From Streptomyces hydrogenans (GTDB lineage Bacteria > Actinomycetota > Actinomycetes > Streptomycetales > Streptomycetaceae): a stretch of DNA of 58,960 nt. Every line of letters begins with the position of its first letter. Position 1 is the stretch's first letter. Positions 16,166 to 23,048 of the stretch are shown piece by piece. The stretch covers positions 62,587 through 121,546 of the forward strand of contig NZ_BNBS01000010.1 of the NCBI RefSeq assembly GCF_014656075.1, given 5' to 3'. The position numbers and the translations under genes are program-made. A model generated the notes under the pieces. The model did not search any database, was not told where the DNA came from, and was given only the letters and a program-made list of their open reading frames with translations.

Positions 16166-16795
16166 TCAGCGGCCCGCGAACGCGAAGAGGTAGACGGCCC
16201 AGGCCGCGAAGAGCGCGAACGCCAGGACGACCAGGGCCACGGGCGTGGAGCGGGCGGACACCTCCGCGCCCGTCGTCAGGTTGTGCAGCCGCTTGACCCG
16301 CAGCGTGCCCCGCTTCACCTTGCCGTGGGCACGCACCCGGTCCCCCTCGTTGACGGCGCCCTCGAAGGAGTGGCCGCGCATCTCCACGGGGACGAGCCGC
16401 AGCGGACGGCCCTGCCGGTCGTGCACCTCCACGCGGAAGTTGCACACGACGGTCGAGCTGGTGTTGCCGGAACTCCCCTGCACCTCGGTGCGGAGCTGCA
16501 CGTTCCGCGCCACTCCCTCGACCAGGCCGCTGCCCGCCAGGGTGCCCACCGGGAGCGGCGGGGCGGGTGGGGGCGGCGGATCGTTCCGGACCGGAGGCCG
16601 GACCGGAGGCCAGGGCGGGAGTGGAGGCGGCGGTGGGGGCGGAGGCGGAGGCGGCCGGAAGATCCGCCGTACCGGCCTCGGTTCGGGCGCCTCGCCGTCG
16701 TCGTACAACGGGACGTAGGCGTGGCACACGGGGCACCGCTGCGCGCCGTGCGGCACGTCCGTTCCGCACATCTCGCAAGCCCAGCCGCCCTCCAC
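16166..16795 (-). CDS. Zinc-ribbon, poly-proline, C-terminal single-TM protein
   Basis: A protein of 209 residues from GTG. Residues 7-24 are a zinc ribbon with C7-x2-C10 and C21-x2-C24. Residues about 47-82 are extremely proline-rich. Residues about 85-180 form a beta-rich domain (VARNVQLRTEVQG, VVCNFRVEVHDRQGRPLRLV, VNEGDRVRAHGKVKRGTLRVKRLHN) resembling an OB-like fold. The last 25 residues are one TM helix (PVALVVLAFALFAAWAVYLF). With no signal peptide it would be tail-anchored with its domains in the cytoplasm. It starts 3 nt after the stop of the 42-residue peptide gene and converges on the CIS operon. A role as membrane docking factor for the injection particle is an inference from position and topology. 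Confidence 0.75.
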   Translation of the reverse strand: MEGGWACEMCGTDVPHGAQRCPVCHAYVPLYDDGEAPEPRPVRRIFRPPPPPPPPPPPLPPWPPVRPPVRNDPPPPPAPPLPVGTLAGSGLVEGVARNVQLRTEVQGSSGNTSSTVVCNFRVEVHDRQGRPLRLVPVEMRGHSFEGAVNEGDRVRAHGKVKRGTLRVKRLHNLTTGAEVSARSTPVALVVLAFALFAAWAVYLFAFAGR

Positions 16796-16798
16796 GGT

Positions 16799-16927
16799 CT
16801 AGTCGCCCCGGTAGGTGACGCAGGAGACGGATCCCTCCACGGGGCTCGGCACCTCGTTCACGGACGCGCCGGTGCCGGTGGCCGCGTGGACGCGGTAGGC
16901 GTCGAGGAGGGTGGCGGTGGCTGCCAT
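16799..16927 (-). CDS. 42-residue peptide of unknown function
   Basis: ATG at 16927-16925 is preceded by GGAGA (in gacaggagaagcc), a credible ribosome site. The sequence runs MAATATLLDAYRVHAATGTG and then ASVNEVPSPVEGSVSCVTYR, ending GD, with one Cys near the C-terminus. It lies between a SARP-type regulator (49 bp upstream) and the zinc-ribbon/TM gene (3 bp downstream), so the three are probably one transcript. It has no signal peptide or TM segment. A leader-like N-terminal half and a Ser/Cys/Thr-containing C-terminal half are compatible with a small modified peptide, but no modification enzyme is nearby. It could equally be a small regulator or CIS accessory. Confidence 0.55.
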   Translation of the reverse strand: MAATATLLDAYRVHAATGTGASVNEVPSPVEGSVSCVTYRGD

Positions 16928-16976
16928 GGCTTCTCCTGTCGTGCTGTCGTGGCGTCGGTGTGTCGTCCTCGGCGCT

Positions 16977-17713
16977 TCAGGGGACGTGGTGTCCTGCCGC
17001 GACCCGCGGCGGCAGCCGCTCGGCGAGCAGGCGCGTGAACCGGAACGAGGGCTCGACACCCAGTTCCTCGTTCGACAAGGTGCGGAACATCGCGTAGTGA
17101 CAGAGCGCTTCTCCCACGTCGCCCTCCGCGAGATGGACGACACGACGACCCGGTGCGCGCTCTCGCGCAGCGGCTCGGCGCGGATGCCGGCCCGCGCCAC
17201 CTCCATCGCCAGGGCCGTCCTGCCCTGCCCGATCAGGGTCTCCGCCAGTGAGTCGAGGGCGTGCAGGCGCAGTTGGCGCAGACGCTCGCGCTCCAGCAGC
17301 ACCCAGTCCTCGTCCCAGCCCGGCAGGAGGTCCTCTCCGGTGAGGAGCCCGAGCGGGGGCCGGTGGCCCGGCTGCGGGACACAGCCCGCCATGACGCCGA
17401 GGGCCGTGCGGGTGAGGACGTGGATGTCCACGCGCAGCGACGGAGCGACCGTCAGCACGTCTCCACGGCAGCGGACGAGCGGGAGTTCGCCCCGGGAAAG
17501 CTTCCACAGAGTGGTCCGCAGGCTGCCCCCGGCGTGTTCCTCGGCGACCTCGGGCCACAGCGTGCCGGCGAGGACGGTGCGGGGCACGCTCTCGCGCAGG
17601 CTCAGGAGGGCCAGGAGACGTCGACCATTGCGACACGGCTCGATGCTCCGCCCTCCGCGTTCCAGTCGGAAGGGGTCGAGCAACCGCAGCTGAGCGGAGG
17701 GAGTCACGTTCAT
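16977..17713 (-). pseudogene. SARP/AfsR-like regulator interrupted by a frameshift
   Basis: From ATG 17713 the frame reads a winged-helix domain (AQLRLLDPFRLERGG, NGRRLLALLSLRESVPRTVL, HAGGSLRTTLWKLSRGELPL) and then a bacterial transcriptional activation domain (WVLLERERLRQLRLHALDSL, AETLIGQGRTALAMEVARAG). At ESAHRVVV the homology leaves this frame and continues in another as HLAEGDVGEALCHYAMFRTL and on to the stop at 16977. Family members read AHRxLVRxHLAEG at this point, so a one-base deletion near 17134-17142 best explains it. Either the gene is a pseudogene, the base is a sequencing error, or frameshifting occurs. An in-frame GTG at 17824 is an alternative start. It probably regulated the 42-aa/zinc-ribbon genes and perhaps the CIS operon. 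Confidence 0.65.
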
Positions 17714-18265
17714 GATCGCCTCGCGCGCCGGGATCTCGCGTGAGCGCGCCTCCCGGAAGCCCTGCCATGGCGTCGGCGTCGCTTCCCGGCCCGCTGAGAT
17801 CCGTCGAATCGGCTCGGGGTCCACAACCTCGGACGAGGCCTGCCCTCCCTCAGTCTCTTCCGCCCCCTCCCCCTCTGCAACTTGGTGCTCGACCGCACCG
17901 GAGACGGCCGGCCGCCCGCCACCGGAGCCTCCCCGGGCGCCGCGCGGGCGGCCGTGATGACGGCGGTGTGACGCCGGGCTGACGGCGGGTCCGCAGCTTC
18001 GGTCACGGTGGCCGAGTCCATCGCGGGGGACGAACGAGCGACGACATCCCCCTACGACCCGTCCGCGAGCACCTGGGGCGGAACTCCGAGGTCGCCGGCC
18101 CCATCAGCGGCTACAAGCCGGCCGGCCTGAACCTGGCCGACGAGGATCCGGAGGGCGGCAGATGGGTCGGCCACGTCCCCCTGCCCGACTCGACCAGGAC
18201 GATCCTCGGTGACGACTCGCGGGTCCGCCCCGCCGTGACCGGGTGGAACTGACGGGAGCGGGACA
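17714..18265. other. 552-bp region without an intact gene
   Basis: Between the SARP-like gene and the DUF2165 gene (both on the minus strand) I see no complete convincing gene. The stretch holds the upstream region of the SARP-like gene, a somewhat less GC-rich patch near 17870-17895, and the headless reading-frame remnant described separately at 17983-18252. Confidence 0.6.
17983..18252 (+). pseudogene. Possible headless gene remnant
   Basis: Plus-strand frame open from the stop at 17980-17982 to TGA 18250-18252, 89 codons. No ATG or GTG lies near its beginning; the first in-frame GTG is close to its end. The translated text looks protein-like in its second half (RPVREHLGRNSEVAGPISGY, LADEDPEGGRWVGHVPLPD, TRTILGDDSRVRPAVTGWN), with balanced composition unlike the Arg/Pro-rich shadow frames around it. 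It may be the C-terminal end of a degraded gene. I do not recognise the family. Confidence 0.3.
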
Positions 18266-18279
18266 TCACGGTCGCTCCC
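18254..18279 (-). terminator. Hairpin at the DUF2165 stop codon
   Basis: Perfect 7-bp inverted repeat gggagcg / cgctccc (18254-18260 and 18273-18279) with a 12-nt loop that contains the stop codon of the DUF2165 gene. It could terminate the molybdate transport transcript, but there is no U-tract and the stem is short. Confidence 0.35.
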
Positions 18280-18868
18280 GGCCGGCACCCGGCCGGCGGA
18301 CGCCGGGCAGGTGCACCACGAGGAGCGTGAAGGCCGCCAGGGCGACGTTGCGGGCGGCGGCGTCCAGACCGTTCCAGTCGGACGACTGCCACATGACGAA
18401 CCACTCGCCGCCGATCGCGATGAAGCCCATCCCGAAGAGCAGCAGCATCATCACCAGCCCCGCCGTGCTCGCCGCGCGGGCACGGTCGTACGCGTCGCGG
18501 CGCAGCCCGGTGGCCCAGAGCCAGGTGGCGAGGAGGAGGACCAGCGCGGCCAGCGCCTCCCAGACGATGACGGCGACGTAGGCGGCGTTCTGGAGGGCGC
18601 GGGATTCGACCGCGCGCCACATCAGGTCGGGGTCCTTGAACGTGGTGTCCATGCTCAGGACGTGCTGGACGAACTGCTGGTTGGTCCCGAAGTCCGTGAT
18701 GTTCCCGAAGGCGACCAGGGTCATGTACAGCGCGACGGTCGCCGTCAGCGCCGTCGCCGCGACGGGCGGGGCGCCCAGCCGGAGGAGCCGGTCGCGCCGG
18801 GCGGCCGGGACCGTCCCCGGGGTGTGGGCGGCGGAGTCGGTGCCGGTCGGCCGTGGGGCCTGTGCCAT
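18266..18868 (-). CDS. DUF2165-family small integral membrane protein
   Basis: A protein of 200 residues with four hydrophobic segments: VAATALTATVALYMTLVAF, then AAYVAVIVWEALAALVLLLA, STAGLVMMLLLFGMGFIAIG, and VALAAFTLLVVHLPG. The loop FGNITDFGTNQQFVQHVLSM and the WFVMWQSSDWNGLDAA segment before the last helix match the DUF2165 predicted membrane family as I know it. Function of the family is not established. It lies 119 bp downstream of the fused ModBC gene on the same strand and may be part of the molybdate transcript, but no direct link to molybdenum is visible. Confidence 0.75.
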   Translation of the reverse strand: MAQAPRPTGTDSAAHTPGTVPAARRDRLLRLGAPPVAATALTATVALYMTLVAFGNITDFGTNQQFVQHVLSMDTTFKDPDLMWRAVESRALQNAAYVAVIVWEALAALVLLLATWLWATGLRRDAYDRARAASTAGLVMMLLLFGMGFIAIGGEWFVMWQSSDWNGLDAAARNVALAAFTLLVVHLPGVRRPGAGRERP

Positions 18869-18987
18869 GGGTCCTCCCTCGTCGTCCCGCGGGCGCCTGG
18901 GCCACGGGTCCGTACCGTCCCCTCCCCCCTCCCACGGGCGTCAATCCGCCCTGGAGACCCCGGAGACCACAGGTCCCTCCCGGGGAG

Positions 18988-20922
18988 TCAGAGGGTGACG
19001 ACGGTGGTCTCGGTGGCCTTGACGCTGGTCCAGACGGGTACGCCGTCGGCGAGGCCGAGTTCGGCGGCGGCCTGGGGGGTGATCTCGGCGACGAGGTCGG
19101 GGGTCTCGGTGGAGGTGACCAGGACGCGGAGGCGGCTGCCGCTGGTGGTGATCTCCCGTACGGTGCCGGGCCAGACGTTGCGGGGGCTGCCGGCGGGCTT
19201 CTCGCGGTGCAGGGAGACCGCCTCGGGGGCGACGATCGCGAGGGCCGGGGTGCCGGACGGCGGCGGCTCGGCGGCGACGAGTGTGCCGCCGCCGTCGAGG
19301 GCGAGGCCGTCGGGGGTGGCCGTGCCGGGCCAGGCGTTGCGGCCCAGCATCCGGGCCACCCAGGGCGAGCGCGGGTGGCGGGTGACCTCGGCGGGGGTGG
19401 CGTCCTGGAGGGCGCGGCCGTCCTGGAGGACGAGGACGCGGTCGGCGAGCGAGACCGCCTCCACCGGGTCGTGGGTGACGATGAGGCAGACGCCGCCGAA
19501 GCCGCTGAGGTGGGTGCGCAGGGTGTGGCGCACGTGCGCGCGGGTGGTCTGGTCGAGCGCGGCGAGCGGTTCGTCGAGGACCAGCAGCCGGGGTCGGGCG
19601 GCGAGCGCGCGGGCGAGGGCCACGCGCTGGGCCTGGCCGCCGGAGAGCTGCGCGGGCCTGCGGTGCGCCAGGTGGCCGACGCCGAGCCGGTCGAGCCACG
19701 CCCGCGCGTCGCGGCGGGCCTCGGCGCGGGGGACGCCCTGGGCGCGGAGCCCGTACGCGGTGTTGGCGAGGGCCGACAGGTGGGGGAAGAGGGCGCCGTC
19801 CTGCGGGACCCAGGCGACCCGGCGGCGGTGCGGGGGCAGCGCGGTGACGTCCTCGTCGCCGAGCCGGAGGCCGGCGTGGGCCCGGGGGGTGAGGCCGAGC
19901 AGGGCGCGCAGGAGGGTCGTCTTCCCGGCGCCGTTGGGGCCGACGACGGCGATGGTGGTGCCGGGGTCCGCGTCGAGGGCGAGCGTGGTGAAGCCGGTGA
20001 CGTCGGCGTGCAGCGCCCAGCGTCCGGTGGACGGGGCGGGCGGCTCGTGGTCGGGCGCCGGCTCGGCGGGGACGGCGTCCGGGTCCGGCGCGGGCCCCTC
20101 GTGACGGGGCCGGCCGGCCGGGGTGCCGGTCCAGCGGCCGCGCAGGGCGATGAGCACGCCCATGGCGATGGCGAGGAGGAGGAGCGAGACCGACGTGGCG
20201 GCCTCGGGCTCCTCCTGGAGGAGGAGGTAGACCTGGAGCGGCAGGGTCTGGGTCGTGCCGGGCAGGTTCCCGGCGAAGGTGATGGTCGCGCCGAACTCGC
20301 CGAGCGCCCGGGCCCAGGTGAGCGCCGCGCCGGCGAGCACGCCGGGCGCCACCATGGGCAGGGTGACGGTGAAGAAGACCCGGACCGGGGAGGCGCCGAG
20401 CGAGGCGGCCGTCTCCTCGTAGCGGGGCCGCAGGCCGCCGAGCGCTCCTTCCAGGCTGATGACGAGGAAGGGCATGGCGACGAAGGTGGCCGCAAGGACG
20501 GCGCCGGAGGTGTGGAACGGCAGGGTGATGCCGAAGGTGGACTCCAGCCAGGGGCCGAGGAGTCCGCGGCGGCCGAAGGCGAGGAGCAGGGCGACGCCGC
20601 CGACGGTGGGCGGCAGCACCATCGGCAGCAGGACGAGCGAGCGGACGAACGCCTTGCCGGGGAACGGCACCCGGGCCAGCAGCCAGGCCAGCGGCACCCC
20701 GAGCAGCAGCGAGAGGCCGAGGGCCCAGAAGGAGACGAGGAGCGACAGCTTCAGCGCCTCGACGGTGCCGGGCGAGGTCAGGTGTCCGGCGAGCTCGCTC
20801 CACTCGGTGCGGACGAGGATGCCGAGCAGCGGGAGGGCCAGGAAGGCAACCGCCGCGAGTGCGGGCAGGGCCAGGGCGAGGGGCGGGCGCGCACCCGGGG
20901 TTCGTACGCCTGCTCGTTTCAT
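18988..20922 (-). CDS. modBC: Fused molybdate ABC transporter permease/ATPase (ModB-ModC)
   Basis: A protein of 644 residues. Residues 1 to about 275 are a ModB-type permease with multiple TM helices and the EAA loop ETAASLGASPVRVFFTVTLP. A proline/acid-rich linker of roughly 40 residues follows. Residues about 315-530 are a ModC-type ATPase with Walker A GPNGAGKTT, signature LSGGQAQR, Walker B LLVLDEP and H-loop VTHD. The end, from about 570, is a TOBE/MOP-like domain (VWPGTVREITTSGSRLRVLV). It should import molybdate at the cytoplasmic membrane with the ModA lipoprotein encoded 91 bp upstream. Fusion of ModB and ModC into one polypeptide occurs in actinobacteria. A hairpin lies between modA and this gene. 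Confidence 0.92.
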   Translation of the reverse strand: MKRAGVRTPGARPPLALALPALAAVAFLALPLLGILVRTEWSELAGHLTSPGTVEALKLSLLVSFWALGLSLLLGVPLAWLLARVPFPGKAFVRSLVLLPMVLPPTVGGVALLLAFGRRGLLGPWLESTFGITLPFHTSGAVLAATFVAMPFLVISLEGALGGLRPRYEETAASLGASPVRVFFTVTLPMVAPGVLAGAALTWARALGEFGATITFAGNLPGTTQTLPLQVYLLLQEEPEAATSVSLLLLAIAMGVLIALRGRWTGTPAGRPRHEGPAPDPDAVPAEPAPDHEPPAPSTGRWALHADVTGFTTLALDADPGTTIAVVGPNGAGKTTLLRALLGLTPRAHAGLRLGDEDVTALPPHRRRVAWVPQDGALFPHLSALANTAYGLRAQGVPRAEARRDARAWLDRLGVGHLAHRRPAQLSGGQAQRVALARALAARPRLLVLDEPLAALDQTTRAHVRHTLRTHLSGFGGVCLIVTHDPVEAVSLADRVLVLQDGRALQDATPAEVTRHPRSPWVARMLGRNAWPGTATPDGLALDGGGTLVAAEPPPSGTPALAIVAPEAVSLHREKPAGSPRNVWPGTVREITTSGSRLRVLVTSTETPDLVAEITPQAAAELGLADGVPVWTSVKATETTVVTL

Positions 20923-20954
20923 CGGAGATCCTGGAGGGGTGAGGACATGAGGCC

Positions 20955-20991
20955 GAGGGGCTGCCCGTTCCCCCGAAGCGGGCAGTCCCTC
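20955..20991 (-). terminator. Intercistronic hairpin between modA and modBC
   Basis: Inverted repeat gagggg-ctgcccg ... cgggcag-tccctc, 13 bp with a single mismatch (A opposite C in the minus-strand RNA) and an 11-nt loop, placed between the modA stop and the modBC start. It lacks a U-tract, so it may act as a partial terminator or an mRNA-stabilising hairpin, giving more binding protein than transporter. Confidence 0.5.
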
Positions 20992-21013
20992 GCGGTCTAC
21001 GCGATCCCGGGGG

Positions 21014-21823
21014 TCACGGCTTCTGGAAGCCCGCGTCCTGGAGGATCTTCTGGCCCTCGGGCGAGGACAGCCAGGCGACGAACGCGGCGGCGGCCGCGGC
21101 GTTCTTCGAGTCCTTGATCGTGGCGGCCGGGTACTGCGCGATCGCGTTCTGGTCGTCGGGGATCTCGACGGCGTCGACCTTGTCCTTCGCGCTCTCGGCG
21201 TCCGTCCTGTAGACCAGGCCTGCGTCGGCCTCGCCCATCTCGACCTTGCTGAGCACGGCGCGGACGTTGGGCTCCTGGGAGACCGGCTTCACCGCGACGC
21301 CCTGCTTGTCGAGGATCTGCTTGCTGTACTTGCCGGCGGGCACCTCGGGCGCGGCCAGGACGACCTTGAGCTTGCTGTCGGCCAGGTCCTTCAGGTCGTC
21401 GACCTTGAACGGGTTGCCCTCGCCGGTGGCGATGACCAGCCGGTTCTTCGCGATGATCGCCGGGGTGCCGGTGTCGGCCCTCACCTTGTCCATGCTCTTG
21501 GTGTCGGCGGTGACCAGGACGTCGGCGGGCGAACCCTGCGACACCTGGGCGACGAGCTCCTGCGAGCCGGCGAACGAGAAGGTGAGCTTCGTGCCGGGGT
21601 GTGCCTTCTCGTAGGCGGCGCCGGCGGTCTTGAAGACGTCGGTGAGCGAGGCGGCCGCGAGGACGGTCAGGTTCGCCCGCGGCGCGGCGCTCGCGGACCC
21701 GGAGGGGGTGGAGCCGGCGGTGTCCTGCTTCGCGTCGTCGCCCGACGAGCAGGCGGCGAGCGGGACGAGCAGGGCGGCGGTGAGCACGGCGGCGGTACGA
21801 CGTCTGGTGACGGTGAGGGACAT
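21014..21823 (-). CDS. modA: Molybdate-binding lipoprotein ModA
   Basis: A protein of 269 residues when started at ATG 21823, preceded by AAGGAG. The signal peptide ends in a lipobox, LAAC with C25. The mature part has the ModA pattern NLTVLAAASLTDVFKTAGAA near its start, then LTFSFAGSQELVAQVSQGSP, ADVLVTADTKSMDKV and VPAGKYSKQIL, ending WLSSPEGQKILQDAGFQKP. It captures molybdate (or tungstate) outside the membrane and passes it to the ModBC transporter encoded next. An upstream in-frame start at 21877 would add 18 residues that break the signal peptide, so it is rejected. Confidence 0.92.
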   Translation of the reverse strand: MSLTVTRRRTAAVLTAALLVPLAACSSGDDAKQDTAGSTPSGSASAAPRANLTVLAAASLTDVFKTAGAAYEKAHPGTKLTFSFAGSQELVAQVSQGSPADVLVTADTKSMDKVRADTGTPAIIAKNRLVIATGEGNPFKVDDLKDLADSKLKVVLAAPEVPAGKYSKQILDKQGVAVKPVSQEPNVRAVLSKVEMGEADAGLVYRTDAESAKDKVDAVEIPDDQNAIAQYPAATIKDSKNAAAAAAFVAWLSSPEGQKILQDAGFQKP

Positions 21824-21907
21824 GAGGGTGGGAACTCCTTGCGGCGGAACGGAATGAGGACAGGCGGCCGCGCCCACGGCCGGGTGGTGCGTACTGCGTG
21901 AGGGGTG

Positions 21908-22297
21908 TCAGGTGCGGTCGATGTGCACGCTGGTCGACTTCACGCGGGCGGTGGCCTGCATGCCGACTTCCAGTCCCAGTTCCTCCACTGCCTCACGGGT
22001 GAGAAGGGAGACCAGACGGTGCGGACCGGCCTGGATGGTGACCTGGGCCGCGATGTCGCCGAGCTTGATCCCGGTGACGATGCCGGGGAAGGCGTTGCGC
22101 GCCGAGGTGTACGACGCGTCGTCGTCCTCGCTCTGCGCGAGCTCCGTGGAGAACGCCGCGAGCGACGGGCCGTCGATGACGCGCCGGCCGCTCTCGTCGC
22201 GGTGGGTCGCGACCCGCCCCGCGTCCGCCCAGCGCCGCGCCGTGTCGGGGCTGACGCCCAGCAGACGGGCCGCCTGCCCGATGGTGTAGGACTGCAT
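21908..22297 (-). CDS. HTH-MOP (TOBE) molybdate-responsive regulator
   Basis: A protein of 129 residues from ATG 22297. Residues 1-60 are a MerR/excisionase-type helix-turn-helix (YTIGQAARLLGVSPDTARRW), and residues about 65-129 are one MOP/TOBE domain (AFPGIVTGIKLGDIAAQVTI, HRLVSLLTREAVEELGL, ARVKSTSVHIDRT). MOP domains bind molybdate or tungstate, so this probably senses molybdate and controls modA-modBC, which lie directly downstream (85 bp). An in-frame GTG at 22306 overlaps the predicted -10 element; the spacing favours a leaderless transcript beginning at ATG 22297. A paralogue sits at 28459. Confidence 0.85.
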   Translation of the reverse strand: MQSYTIGQAARLLGVSPDTARRWADAGRVATHRDESGRRVIDGPSLAAFSTELAQSEDDDASYTSARNAFPGIVTGIKLGDIAAQVTIQAGPHRLVSLLTREAVEELGLEVGMQATARVKSTSVHIDRT

Positions 22298-22304
22298 ATG
22301 CGAC

Positions 22305-22334
22305 ACGGTAGGCCGCCTTCTCTCTCAGTTGCAA
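22305..22334 (-). promoter_or_regulatory. Leaderless promoter of the HTH-MOP gene with inverted repeat
   Basis: On the minus strand TTGCAA (22334-22329), an 18-nt spacer and TACCGT (22310-22305) form a sigma-70-like promoter. The -10 fits TANNNT and ends 7 nt before the ATG at 22297, the classic leaderless spacing. A perfect inverted repeat TCTCTCA (22321-22327) / TGAGAGA (22362-22368) places one arm in the promoter spacer and the other upstream of -35, a candidate operator for autoregulation. Confidence 0.6.
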
Positions 22335-22407
22335 CAATGTCGTGGGACTCTCCATCGCGAATGAGAGATCACTGGTAGAAAGCGACGAGACGCTCCGCCC
22401 GGTGGTC

Positions 22408-22908
22408 TCACGCCTCGGACGACGACGCTCCGATGGGCCGGTGGCGACCGATCCAGACCCCTGTGACGCCACTGACGTAACGCGCTCCGCACCGGTCGGA
22501 GGGGACGACCAGGTGGGTTCCCGCCGCGTCCAGGTCCGCGCCGTCCATGCGGGTGGCCAGCAGGACCGGCGCGTCGCCGAAGTCCGCGTCGACCTCCGCC
22601 CAGGACAGCACGGCGTGGTGCCCGTCGGTGTCGTTCACCGCGAGCAGGAAGCGGGAGCGTTCCTTGCGGCGGGCGGGGTCGAAGGCCGGGCCCGCCCCGG
22701 CGACGACCTCGCGCAGCAGCGGGCCCTCGAAGACGTGGCGCTGCGGGCCGGCGGTGGCGCAGTCGAAGACGACCTCGGCCCGGTGCCGGGTCCAGCCCGC
22801 GCGCAGGTCCGCGACCGTCAGCGTGGTGGGCGTGGCGACGTCCCCCCAGACGACGAACGCGCCCGGCCTGACCGTGGTCGTCCCCGATGCGGAGCTGAGC
22901 AGACTCAT
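22408..22908 (-). CDS. Stand-alone molybdopterin-binding (sulfite-oxidase-like) domain protein
   Basis: A protein of 166 residues with AAGGGGA before the ATG. The text TLTVADLRAGWTRHRAEVVF, CATAGPQRHVFEGPLLREVV, then VNDTDGHHAVLSWAEVDADF, VLLATRMDG and LVVPSDRCGARYVSGVTGVW follows the order of the oxidoreductase molybdopterin-binding domain of the sulfite oxidase family, including a Cys at the place where the Mo-ligand Cys usually sits. The protein is far shorter than a full sulfite oxidase and lacks the dimerisation domain. It lies in the molybdenum locus, downstream of the xanthine-dehydrogenase-like genes by 140 bp. Catalysis, cofactor carriage or a maturation role are all possible. Confidence 0.7.
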   Translation of the reverse strand: MSLLSSASGTTTVRPGAFVVWGDVATPTTLTVADLRAGWTRHRAEVVFDCATAGPQRHVFEGPLLREVVAGAGPAFDPARRKERSRFLLAVNDTDGHHAVLSWAEVDADFGDAPVLLATRMDGADLDAAGTHLVVPSDRCGARYVSGVTGVWIGRHRPIGASSSEA

Positions 22909-23048
22909 CGTCGTTCCCCTTCGGGCCGGTGGACGCCCGGAGCGGCGGCCGAGCCCACTGATACCCGAACCCCGGGTCCGGAAATCATCGATGCGACCCG
23001 GAACCGCTCTTCTCGCTCGCGATTGTGAGGTTGCTCCGCGTACGGTGC

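Noticed and set aside
14544..16778. 744-codon minus-strand open frame
   Set aside because: Shadow of the DUF6519 gene and overlaps the real zinc-ribbon gene in another frame; no homology recognised.
18052..18288. Short minus-strand frame upstream of the molybdenum block
   Set aside because: No ribosome site or family; runs antisense to the more protein-like remnant at 17983-18252.
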